Positions 1 through 9,047 are shown, counted from the stretch's first letter. The stretch: DNA of 64,000 nt from Acinetobacter proteolyticus (GCF_000367945.1 NZ_KB849179.1:3081470-3145469); one strand, 5' to 3'. Translations and numbers: made by a program. The notes: generated by a model from the sequence alone, not told the origin.

Positions 1-58
1 CCTCTTAGCGCTGATGGTAGTGTGGCACTTGCCATGTGAGAGTAAGTCATCGCCAGCT
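1..58 (+). rRNA. rrf: 5S ribosomal RNA, 3' end (partial)
   Basis: The first 58 bases match the 3' half of bacterial 5S rRNA: a GATGGTAGTGTGG block, a GAGAGTAAG block like the E. coli GAGAGTAGG segment, and a CGCCAGC tail that would pair with the 5' end of the molecule. The 5' half lies left of the window. A strong terminator follows directly, so this is the end of an rRNA operon. Confidence 0.92.
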
Positions 59-67
59 TTTAAATCT

Positions 68-106
68 AAACACCCCCTCCGCTTACGCTGAGGGGGTGTT
101 TTTTTA
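68..106 (+). terminator. rRNA operon terminator
   Basis: CACCCCCTC (71-79) pairs with GAGGGGGTG (90-98) around a 10-base loop and is followed by a run of seven T. It sits 10 bases after the 5S end, so it closes the rRNA operon. Confidence 0.93.
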
Positions 107-176
107 TTGGAAAGAGAAAAACGGGGAGAAGAAATTGGCTAAAATCGGTTAAATCATTCTCAAAACTAAAAATACA

Positions 177-641
177 ATGAAAATTTCTTTGCTCGTAGAT
201 CACCCAGAAGCGATTGGAAAAATTGCAAAGTGGTACTATAACGAATGGGCTTATCTCTCTTTACAGATTACCGAAGAAATGATGCATCAAAAGGTGCTGG
301 AAAAAGCAGCTAATCGTGATGTTATTCCTTTAGCAATCGTAGCTCATCATGAAAATGAATTGATCGGTGCCTTAGAACTGAAGCTACGAGAGAATAAAAA
401 CTATCCAGAATATGAGCATTGGATCGGTGGGATTTTTGTTGATCCTTTATGGCGAGGACAAGGTGTTGCCAGCCGAATGATTACTATGGCAAAAGAAAAA
501 GCCAGAGAATTAGGCGTAACCATGCTTTATTTACAATGTGAAAGCCATAATATTTCACTCTACCAACGACATGGTTTTAAAGTGCTACATCAAGCCAATC
601 ACCATACGGTAGAAGCAACTATTATGAGATATCAACAATAA
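177..641 (+). CDS. GNAT family N-acetyltransferase
   Basis: This 154-residue protein is a single GNAT domain, which transfers an acetyl group from acetyl-CoA to an amine. The acetyl-CoA loop is visible around residues 94-101 (WRGQGVAS), preceded by a GGIFVDP strand, and the C-terminal YQRHGF motif (about 131-136) is typical of the family. The substrate cannot be told. It reads with the next three genes as a loose cluster of small accessory proteins behind the rRNA operon. No good ribosome binding site is visible before the ATG, so the start is somewhat uncertain. Annotation as a GNAT enzyme is safe; anything finer would be a guess. Confidence 0.88.
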   Translation: MKISLLVDHPEAIGKIAKWYYNEWAYLSLQITEEMMHQKVLEKAANRDVIPLAIVAHHENELIGALELKLRENKNYPEYEHWIGGIFVDPLWRGQGVASRMITMAKEKARELGVTMLYLQCESHNISLYQRHGFKVLHQANHHTVEATIMRYQQ

Positions 642-675
642 GAATTGCGAAGTTATGACTTTGTTTGGAGATACG

Positions 676-1077
676 ATGGAACAAAAGTTATTTCAAGCTG
701 CGAAAGTTTTTATGGAGAGCCGTTATCCTAAAGGCTGGGGTGGTGTTGCTGCACTCGCCACTGAGAGTGGTAAAATTTTGATAAGTGTTGCTCCTGAAAC
801 ACGAAATGATGCTTTATCACTTTGTATGGAAGTCGGGGCATGCTTGGAGGCACATAAAATCAATGAAAAAATTACACATTCCCTCTGTATATGTAGAGCG
901 TCGGAACATTCAAATATTCTAATTTTAACACCTTGTGGAATCTGCCAAGAGCGTCTTTCCTATTGGGGAGGAGATGTTCTCGTGGCAGTGAGTACAGCTG
1001 AGAACAAATTATTATTTAAATCCTTAAGAGAATTGATGCCCTACCATTGGTCGATGGTGAATGGAGTACAGCTTTGA
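676..1077 (+). CDS. cytidine deaminase-like zinc protein
   Basis: The product of about 133 residues belongs to the cytidine deaminase superfamily. The zinc site is visible: a CME motif stands where CAE or HAE normally supplies one ligand and the catalytic Glu, and PCGICQ matches the PCxxC motif with the other two Cys ligands. The family hydrolytically deaminates nucleosides or related bases; the exact substrate here is unknown. I chose the ATG at 676 because GGAG at 667-670 is spaced 5 bases before it. An in-frame ATG at 655 lacks a binding site. The preceding GNAT gene ends only 34 bases upstream, so co-transcription is likely. Some cytidine deaminase-like proteins act on blasticidin-type compounds, which is an alternative role. 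Confidence 0.82.
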   Translation: MEQKLFQAAKVFMESRYPKGWGGVAALATESGKILISVAPETRNDALSLCMEVGACLEAHKINEKITHSLCICRASEHSNILILTPCGICQERLSYWGGDVLVAVSTAENKLLFKSLRELMPYHWSMVNGVQL

Positions 1078-1128
1078 TGCGATATAAGAAAAAGTTGCCC
1101 GTATTTAAAAAATCAGGATATTAAGTAT

Positions 1129-1650
1129 ATGCTGAGTTATCGTCTTCTCTGCTCTGATAGTGAAACTGATATAGCCAGTATCCAAGCTGTATTTGAGGCT
1201 ACTCCAAATTACTTTAAACTTATTCAAGGATATAGCGCAGATAAAAATGCTGCTCGAAACGATCTAAAAGCTGTGCCTAGCGGACATCCATTTACTGCAA
1301 AGTTTTTTTACGCGATTTATCATAAAGAACAGATGATTGGTTGTATGGATATTCTGCAAGGTTATCCCGAGTCATCAATAGTATTTATTGGACTGTTATT
1401 GTTTATAGAGTCTCATCAAGGTTTAGGCTATGGCACGCAAGCAGTCCATTTTATTTCGGGTCTTGCTCATGTTTGGGGATGTGATCGCTTGAGAATTGCA
1501 GTGGTTCAATCAAATGAACCTGCATTTTCATTTTGGTCAAAGGAATGTTTTGTAGAACTTTATCGTAAAGAACTCAGTGAATATGTTGCTCCAGTGATTG
1601 TGATGGAGCGAAAACTAATTTTTAAATCCGAGGAAACACATGAAGCTTAA
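1129..1650 (+). CDS. GNAT family N-acetyltransferase
   Basis: This is a second GNAT acetyltransferase, 173 residues, not closely similar to the one at 177-641. The acetyl-CoA loop region reads HQGLGYGTQAV (about residues 95-105), and the C-terminal SNEPAFSFWSKECF segment is the usual strand-helix that ends in a hydrophobic motif. Its substrate is unknown. Its 3' end overlaps the start of the ankyrin gene by 11 bases, which argues for translational coupling in one transcript. A weak AGGA stands about ten bases before the start codon. Confidence 0.85.
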   Translation: MLSYRLLCSDSETDIASIQAVFEATPNYFKLIQGYSADKNAARNDLKAVPSGHPFTAKFFYAIYHKEQMIGCMDILQGYPESSIVFIGLLLFIESHQGLGYGTQAVHFISGLAHVWGCDRLRIAVVQSNEPAFSFWSKECFVELYRKELSEYVAPVIVMERKLIFKSEETHEA

Positions 1651-1951
1651 CTCTTTTTCACCACTTCCTGAAGATGATGATGAACTACATCTTCCTGAGC
1701 TAGTGTATTGGGCATCCCTTGGTGATGTGGAACAAGTCGAACAGTTATTGGCAGAGGGGATAGACCCAAACCAGACCGATGAAGAAGGCTATAGTGCACT
1801 ACAGGCTGCTGCTGAGAACGATCATTTGTCCGTAGTGAAGCTGTTGGTGAGTAAAGGTGCAAACGTGGCTTATAAAAGTGAATATACGGCATTACAGCTT
1901 GCAGAAATGGCAGAGCATAGCGAAGTGGTTGCGTATCTTAAAAGTCTTTAA
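1640..1951 (+). CDS. ankyrin repeat protein
   Basis: This 103-residue protein is built almost entirely of ankyrin repeats. An N-terminal acidic stretch (EDDDELHLPEL) is followed by about two and a half repeats, with GYSALQAAAENDHLSVVKLL and YTALQLAEMAEHSEVVAYL as the clearest helix pairs. Ankyrin repeats bind other proteins, so it probably acts as an adaptor or an immunity-like partner; no catalytic domain is present. There is no signal peptide, so it should be cytoplasmic. GAGGAA precedes the ATG at 1640 at good spacing. The start codon lies inside the upstream GNAT gene, so the two are probably co-translated. A terminator follows 25 bases after the stop. Confidence 0.85.
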   Translation: MKLNSFSPLPEDDDELHLPELVYWASLGDVEQVEQLLAEGIDPNQTDEEGYSALQAAAENDHLSVVKLLVSKGANVAYKSEYTALQLAEMAEHSEVVAYLKSL

Positions 1952-1975
1952 ATCACCTATAAAAATGATAGATAA

Positions 1976-2008
1976 AAAGAAGCCCCATCATCCTGACGGG
2001 GCTTCTTC
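1976..2008 (+). terminator. terminator after the small accessory gene cluster
   Basis: GAAGCCCC (1979-1986) pairs with GGGGCTTC (1998-2005). An A-rich run lies before the hairpin, but only short T runs follow, so it may be only moderately efficient on the plus strand. The stretch from here to 2200 holds no recognisable gene. Confidence 0.7.
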
Positions 2009-2199
2009 ATATTCAGTTTATGTCGTTGATATCCTATTAACGACCACGTCCTGTGTGTTTTATTATTCTCAATGAGACTTCCTGTCTCTCTATGATTTGT
2101 ATGATAGGTGAAAAGTTTAGGTTAGGATATTCGTCAATCGCGGCGATTATTGTAGGTTTTAGCGTACATCGATGTGGCGGTCTTCAATGATTGCTCATA

Positions 2200-2228
2200 A
2201 AAAACGGAATCTACTGATTCCGTTTTTA
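2200..2228 (-). terminator. terminator of the outer membrane protein gene
   Basis: AAAACGGAATC (2201-2211) pairs with GATTCCGTTTT (2216-2226) around a four-base loop, with A and T runs on both sides. It lies just downstream of the stop codon of the minus-strand gene and could also stop transcription from the left. Confidence 0.88.
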
Positions 2229-2241
2229 CTTAGCTCGAACC

Positions 2242-2937
2242 TTAGAAATGGATGTCTAAGCCGATATAAGGACCTTTGAAATTAAATTTAAGGTCATTTT
2301 TTTCGTAATCATCTAATTTGACATCCAAGATACGGTAGCCTGCTTTTAAGCCAACATCGACCAAGAGATTGTCAATAAAGTTGTATTGTAGTTCGGCTTG
2401 CGCATCGGTGATTTTAGCGTCGTTAAAGTTGCTATATAACAACTCAGCTTTAGCGCTTAAGCCTGTGAAAGGTAGTTTTACCCCAGCTGATCCATAAATC
2501 ACAGGAACCGTTTTATCGATATCAGTTTTGCTTAAGCCAAGTGTTTTTACATCACCATTGAGGTTAGTGGCACCTAGACCAACATCTGCATTTACGATGG
2601 TGTCTAAGATTTCATAATACAAAATGAAGTCGGTATGATCGATATTTAAATCATAAACTGGCTGACCTGCAACTTCATTTTCAGTTTGTGATTTTAAATT
2701 TACATAGCGAATTTTTGCATTTGGAATCAGTGGAATCGGGTGTTCAAATGCAAGCGAAACTTGTGCAGAACCTTTACGATCAAGGTCTTGATCTGGTGCA
2801 GAAGTTTGCGCAGCCATATTGGCTTCGCCATCGTAATTCCAATAGCTAAGATCACCTTTTACACCAATCATATCTGCTTGTGCTAGACCACAAAAGCTTG
2901 TCCCTAAAGCAAGCATTGATATTTTTAATATTTTCAT
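2242..2937 (-). CDS. TIGR04219 family outer membrane beta-barrel protein
   Basis: This 231-residue protein starts with a clear signal peptide (MKILKISMLALGTSFCGLAQA, cut before DMIG) and ends with GLDIHF. The terminal Phe is the hallmark of outer membrane beta-barrels assembled by the Bam complex. The N-terminal GVKGDLSYWNYDGE and alternating beta-strand pattern fit the TIGR04219 family. Its function is unknown; members are assumed to be small barrels in the outer membrane. AGGAC lies 6 bases before the start codon. It stands alone, with its own terminator at 2200-2228 and a divergent aldehyde dehydrogenase gene upstream. Confidence 0.85.
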   Translation of the reverse strand: MKILKISMLALGTSFCGLAQADMIGVKGDLSYWNYDGEANMAAQTSAPDQDLDRKGSAQVSLAFEHPIPLIPNAKIRYVNLKSQTENEVAGQPVYDLNIDHTDFILYYEILDTIVNADVGLGATNLNGDVKTLGLSKTDIDKTVPVIYGSAGVKLPFTGLSAKAELLYSNFNDAKITDAQAELQYNFIDNLLVDVGLKAGYRILDVKLDDYEKNDLKFNFKGPYIGLDIHF

Positions 2938-3069
2938 TGCATTGTCCTAATCAGTATCAAAAACCGTAATGAATTGTTGTGAATTCATCAGCGAATGGGC
3001 GAATCATATAGTGATCTTGGAAAATATGCAGTAGTCTAATTTTAAATTTTTATAATGGGATCAAGAATA

Positions 3070-4512
3070 ATGACAGATACAACAAGCGTGCGGGATTATC
3101 CACTGTATGTCGCGGGAAAAGCGGTAAGCACGGGGCAATGGCTTGAAGTACATGATAAGTATCGAAATACCGTCTATGCTCGTGTTGCTCTGGCCGATGC
3201 CAAAGTACTTGAAAAAGCCATTTCTGCTTCAGTCAAAGCAGAACAGAAAATGGCAGCATTAAAGCCCTTTCAAAAACAACAGATCTTATTGCATTGTGTA
3301 AAGCGCTTTAATGAACTGCGTGAAGAATTGACGGACATCCTGATTGCCGAAGGTGGCAAGCCACGCGGGGCAGCGAGTGCCGAAGTTGAACGTTTGATTA
3401 ATACCTTCCAATTGGCAGCAGATGCGGTGACGCAGCTCGATGATGGTCGCATGTTACCCTTGGCGGTGACACCTGCAGCAGCCCGCTTTCGTGGCATGGT
3501 CAAGCATGTGCCAATTGGCGCGATTTCCTTAATCAGTCCATTTAATTTCCCTTTAAATCTGGTGGCACATAAGATTGCGCCTGCGATTGCAGCAGGCTGT
3601 CCTTTTGTTTTAAAACCTGCCAGTTTGACTCCAATCAGTGCATTAATGATCGCCAAAGTGTTAGCTGAAACAGATCTACCTAAAGGTTCATGGTCGATCT
3701 TGCCGTGTGACCGTCAAGCAGCAGATATTTTGGTGACCGATGATCGCTTTAAATTACTGAGCTTTACAGGTTCAGATCAAGTCGGTTGGGATATGAAAGC
3801 GCGTGCAGGGCGCAAGAAAGTCACCTTAGAACTGGGTGGTAATGCTGCGGTTCTGATCGATGCAGATACCGTGATTGATGAGGCACTCATAGATCGTTTG
3901 ATCAGTGCCGCTTATGGGCATGCGGGGCAGGTCTGTATCAGTGTACAGCGGATTTTAATTCATGCTGATATTTATGTGGAAGTAAAAAAGAAACTGGTCG
4001 CCAAATTGAAAAAAATCAAAGTGGATGATCCCGCTTTAGCAACCACATTGGTTGGGCCAATGATTAAGGAAGCTGAGGCGGTTCGCCTAAAAAAATGGCT
4101 GGATAAAGCCGAGAAAAAAGGAGCAAAAATACTGACAGGAGGAAGTTTACAAGGCATGTTGTTTGAACCTGCTTTGCTGGAAAATGTAGATGCCAAGCTG
4201 GAAATCTATAAAGATGAAGCTTTTGGTCCTGTGGCGATCCTCGAAAAATTTAAGGATTTTGAACAGGGTATTGCCACCATTAACCAGAGTCGTTTTGGTT
4301 TACAGGCAGGCGTCTATACGCAAAATCTGAATAAGATGCTATATGCATGGGATCATTTACATGTTGGAGGTGTGATTATTAACGATGTCCCAACGTTCCG
4401 TGTCGATAATATGCCTTATGGTGGGGTGAAGGATTCTGGCCTTGGTCGGGAAGGGATTCATTCTGCGATTCGGGATATGCAAGAGGAAAGATTATTAGCC
4501 ATCAAACAATAA
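3070..4512 (+). CDS. NAD(P)-dependent aldehyde dehydrogenase family protein
   Basis: This protein of 480 residues has the full aldehyde dehydrogenase fold. Visible landmarks are the PFNFPLNLVAHK cofactor segment, LSFTGSDQVGW, the general-base segment LELGGNAA and the catalytic Cys in GQVCISVQR. It should oxidise an aldehyde to the acid with NAD(P)+. The pattern recalls lactaldehyde, succinate-semialdehyde or phosphonoacetaldehyde dehydrogenases, and the sequence does not decide between them. I prefer the ATG at 3070 (MTDTTSVRDY) over 3055, because the longer form would add five unlikely residues and no ribosome binding site precedes it; the GGGATC before 3070 is only a weak one. It appears to be transcribed alone. 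Confidence 0.88.
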   Translation: MTDTTSVRDYPLYVAGKAVSTGQWLEVHDKYRNTVYARVALADAKVLEKAISASVKAEQKMAALKPFQKQQILLHCVKRFNELREELTDILIAEGGKPRGAASAEVERLINTFQLAADAVTQLDDGRMLPLAVTPAAARFRGMVKHVPIGAISLISPFNFPLNLVAHKIAPAIAAGCPFVLKPASLTPISALMIAKVLAETDLPKGSWSILPCDRQAADILVTDDRFKLLSFTGSDQVGWDMKARAGRKKVTLELGGNAAVLIDADTVIDEALIDRLISAAYGHAGQVCISVQRILIHADIYVEVKKKLVAKLKKIKVDDPALATTLVGPMIKEAEAVRLKKWLDKAEKKGAKILTGGSLQGMLFEPALLENVDAKLEIYKDEAFGPVAILEKFKDFEQGIATINQSRFGLQAGVYTQNLNKMLYAWDHLHVGGVIINDVPTFRVDNMPYGGVKDSGLGREGIHSAIRDMQEERLLAIKQ

Positions 4513-4889
4513 AAAAGATTGTGGCCCAAGCGGAGTTTTAGCTTCGCTTGATTGTTTTATGTACTTGATTTTTATAAGTTGACTGCAAGGTCAAAATTAC
4601 AGTCTGTTGAAAAATAATCAGTTGTTTAGAAAACACGATTTTTTCTTGCAGAATTTACAGTAAAAAGAAATAAAAACAGGTATTGTTCGGCTATTAAAAG
4701 CAGAAAAACAAAGCCCAATCTTTAAGGAAGATGGTTTGGTTTTTGCTTTGTTTGTCCATGCAAACGGAGACCCACAAGGTTGAAATTTCATGCAAGCAAA
4801 ACAAGATTTTTTATGGCACTTTTCATGTCTGTTGGATAATAAAAACCTAACACAGCATGGAATGGCCAGCAGGACAACTTAGGTGTTTT
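4513..4889 (+). other. long leader region before metP
   Basis: This 377-base gap holds no recognisable gene. AAGCG and CGCTT near 4529-4552 can pair as a weak hairpin after the aldehyde dehydrogenase gene. Further on, AAACAAAGC (about 4707) can pair with GCTTTGTTT (about 4745) across a T-rich loop, and CATGCAA occurs twice (about 4758 and 4791). I looked for a known methionine or amino acid riboswitch and did not recognise one. The promoter of the transporter genes must lie here. Confidence 0.4.
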
Positions 4890-6368
4890 ATGGCAGATTC
4901 TCGTGAAAACTGGACATCACGATCTGGTTTTATTATTGCAGCTGTTGGTTCAGCTGTAGGTTTAGGTAACATTTGGCGTTTCCCTTATGTTGCTTATGAA
5001 AATGGCGGCGGGGCGTTTCTTATCCCTTATTTACTGGCGTTGATTACCGCTGGTTTACCTCTTTTATTCTTGGATTATGCAACCGGCCATCGTGCGCGTA
5101 ATTCACCACCAAAAGCCTATCGTGCGCTATTTAAAGGCGGTGAGACACTGGGTTGGTGGCAAGTCTGTGTCTGTATCATTATCGGCCTATACTACGCCAG
5201 TGTACTGACTTGGGCGGGGAGTTATGTCTACTTCTCGATTGGTCAGGCATGGGGCAGTGACCCAGAAAGCTTCTTCTTTAATACATATTTGCAGACCTCG
5301 AAAGCCACAGGCTTCGATCTACAATTCGTGAGCCATTTGTTCTGGCCGATTGTTGGGATTTGGGCACTGACCTTAATCATTTTGTATGGCGGTGTGAAGA
5401 AGGGCGTTGAATTATCCAATAAGATTTTCATGCCGTTGTTATTCGTGCTGTTTACGGTTCTTGTGATTCAATCCTTACGTTTACCAGGTGCGGTAGAAGG
5501 CTTAAATGCTTTCTTTACTCCGAACTGGTCAGCGATGATGAACTATAAAGTTTGGTTAGCTGCCTATGGTCATACTTTCTTCTCGTTGTCGGTTGGCTTC
5601 GGGATCATGGTGACCTATGCCTCTTACTTAAAACCTAAAACTAACTTAACTGGTTCAGGCTTGATCGTTGGTTTTGCCAATGCATCGACAGAGATTTTGG
5701 CGGGTATCGGTATTTTTGCTGCGTTGGGCTTTATGGCACATGCGGCAGGAAAAGAAGTACACGATGTTGTGAGTGGTGGTATTGGTCTAGCATTCATTGC
5801 ATTCCCTAAAATCATTTCAAGTTTAGGGGCCGGTGCAGATTTATTTGGTTTCTTATTCTTCTCTTCGCTGTTTGTTGCGGGTATCTCTTCCATGGTCAGT
5901 ATTTTGGAAGTGCCGATTGCGGCAATGCAGGATAAGTTGAAATGGGGCCGTACTAAAGCTGTAACGATTATTGGTGGTGGTAGTGCGCTGGTTTCAGTGA
6001 TCTTATTCTCAAGTGTGAATGCGATTAAACTGGTGGATATCGTCGATCACTTCATCAATAACATCGGGATTATTGGTGGTGCATTGATTTCAATTATCAG
6101 TATTGCGTGGTTTAAGCGCTCAGCGTTGCGTGAATTGCGTGATCACGTCAACCGTATTTCGACGATTCAACTGGGCAAAGGTTGGGATTTCACCCTAACC
6201 GTAATCACTTCGTTGATTTTGTTAACCACCTTAAGCATGACCATATTTAATTTGGTGAAAAACGGTTACGATAGTTATAGCATGAGCTTACAAGGTGTAT
6301 TTGGATGGGGCAGCGTGATTTTCTGTGCTGTCGTTGCACTTGTACTCAGCCGAATCAAAGATCGCTAG
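4890..6368 (+). CDS. NSS family sodium-dependent amino acid transporter (MetP type)
   Basis: This is a 492-residue member of the neurotransmitter:sodium symporter family in the inner membrane, with 11-12 hydrophobic segments. The signature of transmembrane segment 1, AVGSAVGLGNIWRFPY, forms the sodium and substrate site in this family. The ATG at 4890 (MADSRENWTSRSGF) is preceded by AGGTG and gives the usual short N-terminus; the in-frame ATG at 4857 adds residues not seen in relatives. The tiny MetS-type gene that follows after 10 bases strongly suggests the MetPS type of methionine/alanine importer known from Corynebacterium. Substrate preference is inferred from that pairing. Confidence 0.9.
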   Translation: MADSRENWTSRSGFIIAAVGSAVGLGNIWRFPYVAYENGGGAFLIPYLLALITAGLPLLFLDYATGHRARNSPPKAYRALFKGGETLGWWQVCVCIIIGLYYASVLTWAGSYVYFSIGQAWGSDPESFFFNTYLQTSKATGFDLQFVSHLFWPIVGIWALTLIILYGGVKKGVELSNKIFMPLLFVLFTVLVIQSLRLPGAVEGLNAFFTPNWSAMMNYKVWLAAYGHTFFSLSVGFGIMVTYASYLKPKTNLTGSGLIVGFANASTEILAGIGIFAALGFMAHAAGKEVHDVVSGGIGLAFIAFPKIISSLGAGADLFGFLFFSSLFVAGISSMVSILEVPIAAMQDKLKWGRTKAVTIIGGGSALVSVILFSSVNAIKLVDIVDHFINNIGIIGGALISIISIAWFKRSALRELRDHVNRISTIQLGKGWDFTLTVITSLILLTTLSMTIFNLVKNGYDSYSMSLQGVFGWGSVIFCAVVALVLSRIKDR

Positions 6369-6378
6369 GAGAACAAAT

Positions 6379-6522
6379 ATGAATACTTCAGCAATCGTAA
6401 TGATGGTGATTTCAATGGTGTTTTTATGGGGTGGATTGGCATTGTCTATTTTGCACTTAACCAAAAACCCAGAAGAACTGGATGAGGTTCTGGAAGAAGT
6501 CAAAGATCAGCATACGCTTTAA
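6379..6522 (+). CDS. MetS-type small subunit of the NSS transporter
   Basis: This 47-residue protein has one transmembrane helix (about residues 4-26, IVMMVISMVFLWGGLALS) and a short acidic tail (NPEELDEVLEEVKD). That is the shape of the MetS family, which in Corynebacterium is required with MetP for methionine and alanine import. It starts 10 bases after the transporter stop codon with a good TAGGAG site, so the two are one operon. A longer in-frame reading from 6325 overlaps the transporter and is not needed. A strong terminator follows. Confidence 0.85.
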   Translation: MNTSAIVMMVISMVFLWGGLALSILHLTKNPEELDEVLEEVKDQHTL

Positions 6523-6531
6523 AACAGATTC

Positions 6532-6562
6532 AAAAAAAGCAGGCCTAAAGCCTGCTTTTTTA
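6532..6562 (+). terminator. bidirectional terminator between metS and rsmB
   Basis: An A run, then GCAGGC (6539-6544) paired with GCCTGC (6550-6555) and a T run. It is symmetric, so it can serve metP-metS on the plus strand and fmt-rsmB on the minus strand. Confidence 0.93.
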
Positions 6563-6570
6563 TTTTTGAT

Positions 6571-7878
6571 TTATGCCAATTTTTTGATTCGGCAATAATA
6601 GAAACCATCGCCAGCATGTGCAGAAGGAAACAACTGACGACCATGGATCTGTTCAATGCCCCAATCTGCATTGATTTTGATTTCTTCTGCATCCACATGT
6701 TCTGCAAAGAATGCCGCCATTTGCTGCTCATTTTCAGCTTTTAGAATCGAGCAGGTGATATATAGCAAAGTGCCGCCGACTTTAAGCTGTTGCCACATCT
6801 GCTGCAAAATCTGCTGTTGTAATGCAACGGTTTGCGCGATATCGGTCGACTGTCTGAGCAGACGAATATCGGGATGGCGGCGAATCACGCCTGTGGCAGA
6901 ACAAGGTGCATCCAGCACGATACAATCGACGGGTTCTGGTGCCTGCCAAGTCGTCGCATCAGCGGTCACAATCTCAACATTGTCCTGATCTAGGGCAAGA
7001 CGTTCTAAATTTTCAGACACACGTAATAAACGTTTGGCATCATGATCCAGCGCAATCAGTTTTTTCGGGTTAAAGCGCTCAAGGATGTGTGCAGCTTTAC
7101 CCCCTGGTGCAGCACATGCGTCGACAACAACTTTGTTATCTAGGTTCGGTAAAAGCGTGGCGCACAATTGTGCATGTTCATCTTGAACAGAAAAACCGCC
7201 TTCTTCAAAACCGGGTAAATGGGTAATATTGCCTGTTTGTTCCAAAACAATACCCACATCTGAAAGCGTGCAAGGACGAGCATCAATCTGTTCTTCGTCC
7301 AAAATCTCTAAATATTCATTACGACTGACTTGGCGTTCGTTGACGCGTAGGGTCAGTGGCGCGACTTGTTTTAAGGCTTGGCATAGCAGTTCTACTTGCT
7401 CAGGCCAATCTTTTTTGAGTCGTTTGAATAACCAACTTGGTAAACCATGGGTATGATTCAACGCGGTTTGAAATTCATCTGTTTCACGTGAAACACGGCG
7501 CAGAATCGCATTGACCAAACCACTCATTGGCTCAAAACCGAGTTGCTTAGCCGCATTTACAGTTTCTGAAATCGCAGCATGTACCGGAATGCGCGTACAT
7601 AAAATTTGATATAAACCCAGATATAAACAACTTTCTAGGGCTTCATTGTCTAATGGTTTTGTGAGCAAGGGTAAGGTAATGGCTTTTAACGAATACCATT
7701 GGCGCAAACAACCTAAAGTAAGTTCGTGATATAAACCACGGTCACGTTCAGAAACGATGTTGAGATGTTGATTCAAAACAGAAGACAAAGATTGCCCATT
7801 TTGAACCGCCAAAAGTGTTTTGATCACCTGCGCACGCAGATTTAAATTTTTTGCAGATGATTGATTCGATTGGCTCAT
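6571..7878 (-). CDS. rsmB: 16S rRNA (cytosine-967-C5)-methyltransferase RsmB
   Basis: This 435-residue protein has the RsmB architecture: an N-terminal NusB-like RNA-binding domain (about residues 10-145) and a C-terminal SAM-dependent methyltransferase. The SAM loop reads DACAAPGGKAAH. The two conserved cysteines of m5C methyltransferases are in DAPCSATG and ITCSI; one forms the covalent adduct with the base and the other helps release it. It methylates C967 of 16S rRNA. Its ATG overlaps the stop of fmt by 4 bases (ATGA), so the two are translationally coupled, as in many proteobacteria. Confidence 0.97.
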   Translation of the reverse strand: MSQSNQSSAKNLNLRAQVIKTLLAVQNGQSLSSVLNQHLNIVSERDRGLYHELTLGCLRQWYSLKAITLPLLTKPLDNEALESCLYLGLYQILCTRIPVHAAISETVNAAKQLGFEPMSGLVNAILRRVSRETDEFQTALNHTHGLPSWLFKRLKKDWPEQVELLCQALKQVAPLTLRVNERQVSRNEYLEILDEEQIDARPCTLSDVGIVLEQTGNITHLPGFEEGGFSVQDEHAQLCATLLPNLDNKVVVDACAAPGGKAAHILERFNPKKLIALDHDAKRLLRVSENLERLALDQDNVEIVTADATTWQAPEPVDCIVLDAPCSATGVIRRHPDIRLLRQSTDIAQTVALQQQILQQMWQQLKVGGTLLYITCSILKAENEQQMAAFFAEHVDAEEIKINADWGIEQIHGRQLFPSAHAGDGFYYCRIKKLA

Positions 7879-8837
7879 GGGAGAATTTGTCCAAGATGTA
7901 ATTTTTGGGTTTGAGCAATTTGCACTGGATTTAAGGCTTTAGCACCTGGCCATTGCAAACTGGTTAAGCACACCGCGCTATCGTCGCCACAGGCAACATG
8001 CACGCCTTGTTTATCAATGGCAAGGATTTCACCGACTTGTGCATCGGTTTTGCTGAGCTGAGAAAGCATCGAGCCCCAAACACGTAAGGCATTGTTTTCA
8101 TCCAGTTGGATAAAAGCCACTGGCCAAGGATTAAAAGCACGAATATTACGGTCGATTTGAACTGCATTTACAGCCCAATCGATACGCGCTTCGGCTTTCA
8201 CTAATTTGTGCGCATAAACGGTCAGCGCCTCATCTTGCACTTCACGTTTTTCAATGAAATCCTGCAAGCTTTGTTCTGATTCAAGTACCGTACAAATCGC
8301 TTCTGCACCTTGAAGCGCCAATTTATCATGCAAGCTGGCAGAGGTGTCTTCGGCGGTGATTGGGCAGTAGGTTTTATACATCATATCGCCTGTATCTAAA
8401 CCTGCCGCCATTTGCATGATGGTGATGCCCGTTTCAGCATCCCCTGTCGCGATGGCACGTTGAATTGGTGCAGCGCCACGCCAGCGGGGTAACAATGATC
8501 CATGGATATTTAAACAACCGTATTTCGGTGTATCTAACACCGCTTGCGGTAAAATCAAGCCATAAGCCGCAACCACCATCACATCTGCGCCTAGTGCAGC
8601 AAGTTCTTGTCGAGCGGCCAAACCGTCTTCGGTAGACGCTTTAAAATTCAAAGGTTGATAAACGGGTAAACCGTGTTCAAGTGCCAATTGTTTAACAGGC
8701 GATGGCGTTAATTTTTGCCCACGTCCTGATTTACGGTCAGGTTGGGTATAAACCGCAATGATCTGGTGGGATGTTTTTAATAATGCCGCCAATGCGGTTG
8801 CCGCAAATTCAGGCGTACCAGCAAAAATGATTTTCAC
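7875..8837 (-). CDS. fmt: methionyl-tRNA formyltransferase
   Basis: This 320-residue enzyme adds a formyl group from 10-formyl-tetrahydrofolate to Met-tRNA for translation initiation. The catalytic triad Asn, His and Asp is visible in NIHGSLLPRWRGAAPIQ and GLDTGDMMYK. The N-terminus MKIIFAGTPEFAATAL matches the family, and the C-terminal third forms the tRNA-binding OB-like domain. It is the first gene of the fmt-rsmB pair. In many genomes def precedes fmt, but here the upstream neighbour is the divergent ilvD, so def must lie elsewhere. The length is normal. Confidence 0.97.
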   Translation of the reverse strand: MKIIFAGTPEFAATALAALLKTSHQIIAVYTQPDRKSGRGQKLTPSPVKQLALEHGLPVYQPLNFKASTEDGLAARQELAALGADVMVVAAYGLILPQAVLDTPKYGCLNIHGSLLPRWRGAAPIQRAIATGDAETGITIMQMAAGLDTGDMMYKTYCPITAEDTSASLHDKLALQGAEAICTVLESEQSLQDFIEKREVQDEALTVYAHKLVKAEARIDWAVNAVQIDRNIRAFNPWPVAFIQLDENNALRVWGSMLSQLSKTDAQVGEILAIDKQGVHVACGDDSAVCLTSLQWPGAKALNPVQIAQTQKLHLGQILP

Positions 8838-9047
8838 AAATGGAATCCAAATAAAACTTATCTCAAATTATAAGCGAAAACACGACGAGTCCCTAATTCA
8901 CGGGCTGAATTGCTTTTGTGCAAAAAAAGATAGGCCTGTTGGTCATCTGTTAAACGATAACTTGTAGTATGATGCAAAGAGCTCAGTATCATTTCGCCAG
9001 AGAGAAAGTCTTATTTTTCTCGAGCACACACTTGTTGGGAATACAAA

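Noticed and set aside
4513..4889. SAM or other known riboswitch before metP
   Set aside because: The paired segments do not match any riboswitch core that I recognise.
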